From: Azolla caroliniana
Lineage: Eukaryota > Polypodiophyta
DNA length: 64,000 nucleotides
Direction of reading: 5' to 3'
NCBI GenBank assembly: GCA_043228905.1
Contig: JBHGNT010000014.1
Span: 2,294,001 to 2,358,000 of the forward strand
Numbering within the stretch: the first letter of the stretch is position 1; every line of letters begins with the position of its first letter. Below are positions 62,829-64,000 of this stretch, piece by piece. The notes beneath the pieces were generated by a model. It did no database searches. It worked only from the letters and a program-made list of their open reading frames with translations, and was not told the DNA's origin. The translations under genes and the position numbers were made by a program.

Positions 62829-64000
62829 ATCCGAGAATTCCAAGAAGAAGAATATGAGGGAGAAAGCTTGATAATTGGGAAGGTGCTACAAGAGTTTGAG
62901 GAATCATTGGACGATAAAGAGAAGAGGGCTGAGATCCGAAGGAAGAAGACGCAAGTCCAAAAGTTCTTCTTGAAAAATGGATTAATATGGAGGGAGCCGA
63001 AAATACCAGATGGCATACCACTTTGGGTAGCCAGGACGAAAGTGCAACGAAACCAGATAATGTCCGAGTGTCACAAATCCGATTGGGCTGGACATCGAGG
63101 AACATGGGCAACTTTTGTGAAAATCAAACAAAAATATTGGTGGAACAATATGCACAAAGATATAGCGGAGTTGACGGAAAGCTGCGGGAAGTGTCAAATC
63201 TACTCCGGAGTTCGACACCGAGATGAGTTACATCCGACATTCTCACCGACAATTAACTTCAAATGGATGGTCGACATTGTAGCCATGCCAACCGGGATTG
63301 GACAAAAGAAGTACTTGGTGTTAGCTCAGGAAGATCTCACAAATCAAGTAGAAGGTTGGGCGCTACGAAGGAAAATGTGTTCTGCGGTATGCCAATTTCT
63401 TTTGGAGGAGGTGTTTTGCAGGTACGGATGCGTAGGACAAGTGATTGCGGATCGGGGAGAACTCGACTCTGATAAAGCTAGGGAATTCTTTCCCAAACAT
63501 GGATTTCGGTTAACACTAATAACCGCATACAATCCGGAGGCCAACAAGAAAATCGAACGAGGACATAGTCCAATCGTCAAAGCACTTGCCAAAGCATGCG
63601 ACAGAAGGGTGAAGGATTGGCCGTAGATGCTCCCGTATGCACTATGGGCGGATCGGACGACGCATAGCTCCGTAACCGGTTATATGCCGACAGAACTTAT
63701 GACCGAACAAGCACCAGTAATGCCGACGGAAACCGCGATCGCTACATGGACAATGCTACCGTGGAAGGAACAGATGAGCCGGGAAGAACTACTAGCGGTC
63801 CGGATACGACAACTAGAGGGAAGACCGGAAGACATAGCAGAAGCAACTCGCCGACAACAAGAAGCATGATTCCGGAACAAAAGCCGGTTCGACACAAAGC
63901 ACCGACTACGACCATGAAAGATTGAAGAAGGAGATTGGGTGATTGTCTATGACAATAGTTTGGATCATCAACATACAACGATACGGGAGTTCGCCAGAAG
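62829..64000 (+). pseudogene. pol: Gypsy integrase of element D, running off the window
   Basis: The HHCC zinc-binding region reads SECHKSDWAGHRGTW and ESCGKCQIYSG. In the catalytic core, the first Asp is in WMVDIVAMPTG, the second in VIADRGELDSDKAREFF, and the Glu in AYNPEANKKIERGHSPI. After it, LPYALWADRTTHSSVTGYMP matches the usual end of the core. Stops at 63624-63626 (TAG) and 63867-63869 (TGA) break the frame. EEGDWVIVYDNS, the start of the C-terminal domain, continues past 64000. Confidence 0.9.

Overview
The window looks like land-plant nuclear DNA from a heterochromatic, retrotransposon-dominated region. Almost every recognisable coding sequence belongs to Ty1/Copia or Ty3/Gypsy LTR retrotransposons. 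Copia primer-binding sites of the TGGTATCAGAGC type (complementary to plant initiator tRNA-Met) recur, and no ordinary host gene could be identified. I cannot name the species. Two Copia elements are intact and young; the rest are decayed, truncated or split by later insertions.

Layout, left to right. 1-3438: 3' part of a Copia element (A, + strand) inserted in the gag of an older minus-strand Copia (F3, LTR to 4554). 4879-5578: RNase H end of an old minus-strand Copia (F2), split by intact Copia element B (5579-11080, minus strand, TSD CGTTG, LTRs differing at 2 of 694 positions). 11086-11796: the rest of the split F2 reverse transcriptase. 11797-17928: decayed Copia C (+), itself interrupted by a Gypsy-type solo LTR (13295-14122). 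17929-23680: decayed minus-strand Gypsy F5, with an LTR inserted in its gag. 23681-30835: two decayed minus-strand F2 Copia copies joined through an LTR remnant. 30836-32904: non-coding, with a two-unit 400 bp tandem repeat. 32905-39822: fragment of a further Copia (F6), several LTRs, an unrecognised decayed open reading frame and a Gypsy-like gag fragment with its 5' LTR. 39969-48588: a decayed coiled-coil protein gene, probably part of a non-autonomous LTR element, split exactly in frame by intact Copia element E (41773-47156, TSD GAAAT). 48590-51900: an AGCTAATTAGCT-rich repeat, an unrecognised decayed gene, and the 3' end of a minus-strand LTR element. 52556-64000: a long Gypsy element (D, +) interrupted by a Copia solo LTR (55438-56135, TSD CTTCG) and by a 5.1 kb foldback element (57131-62221), running off the right edge.

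The least conventional object is the foldback element in D. It has terminal inverted repeats, long inverted arms with the same layout, and a central array with a period near 333 bp. Each unit carries a tRNA-like segment with Pol III A-box and B-box-like sequence, and most carry a pair of 31-nt near-perfect palindromes. tRNA-like modules also sit antisense, near the start, in three LTRs of the window.

Functionally, only elements B and E could encode a complete retrotransposition machinery (Gag with zinc knuckle, aspartic protease, integrase, reverse transcriptase, RNase H). They could in principle supply it to related defective copies. The rest is a fossil record of nested insertion, LTR-LTR recombination, deletion and CGA-to-TGA decay.
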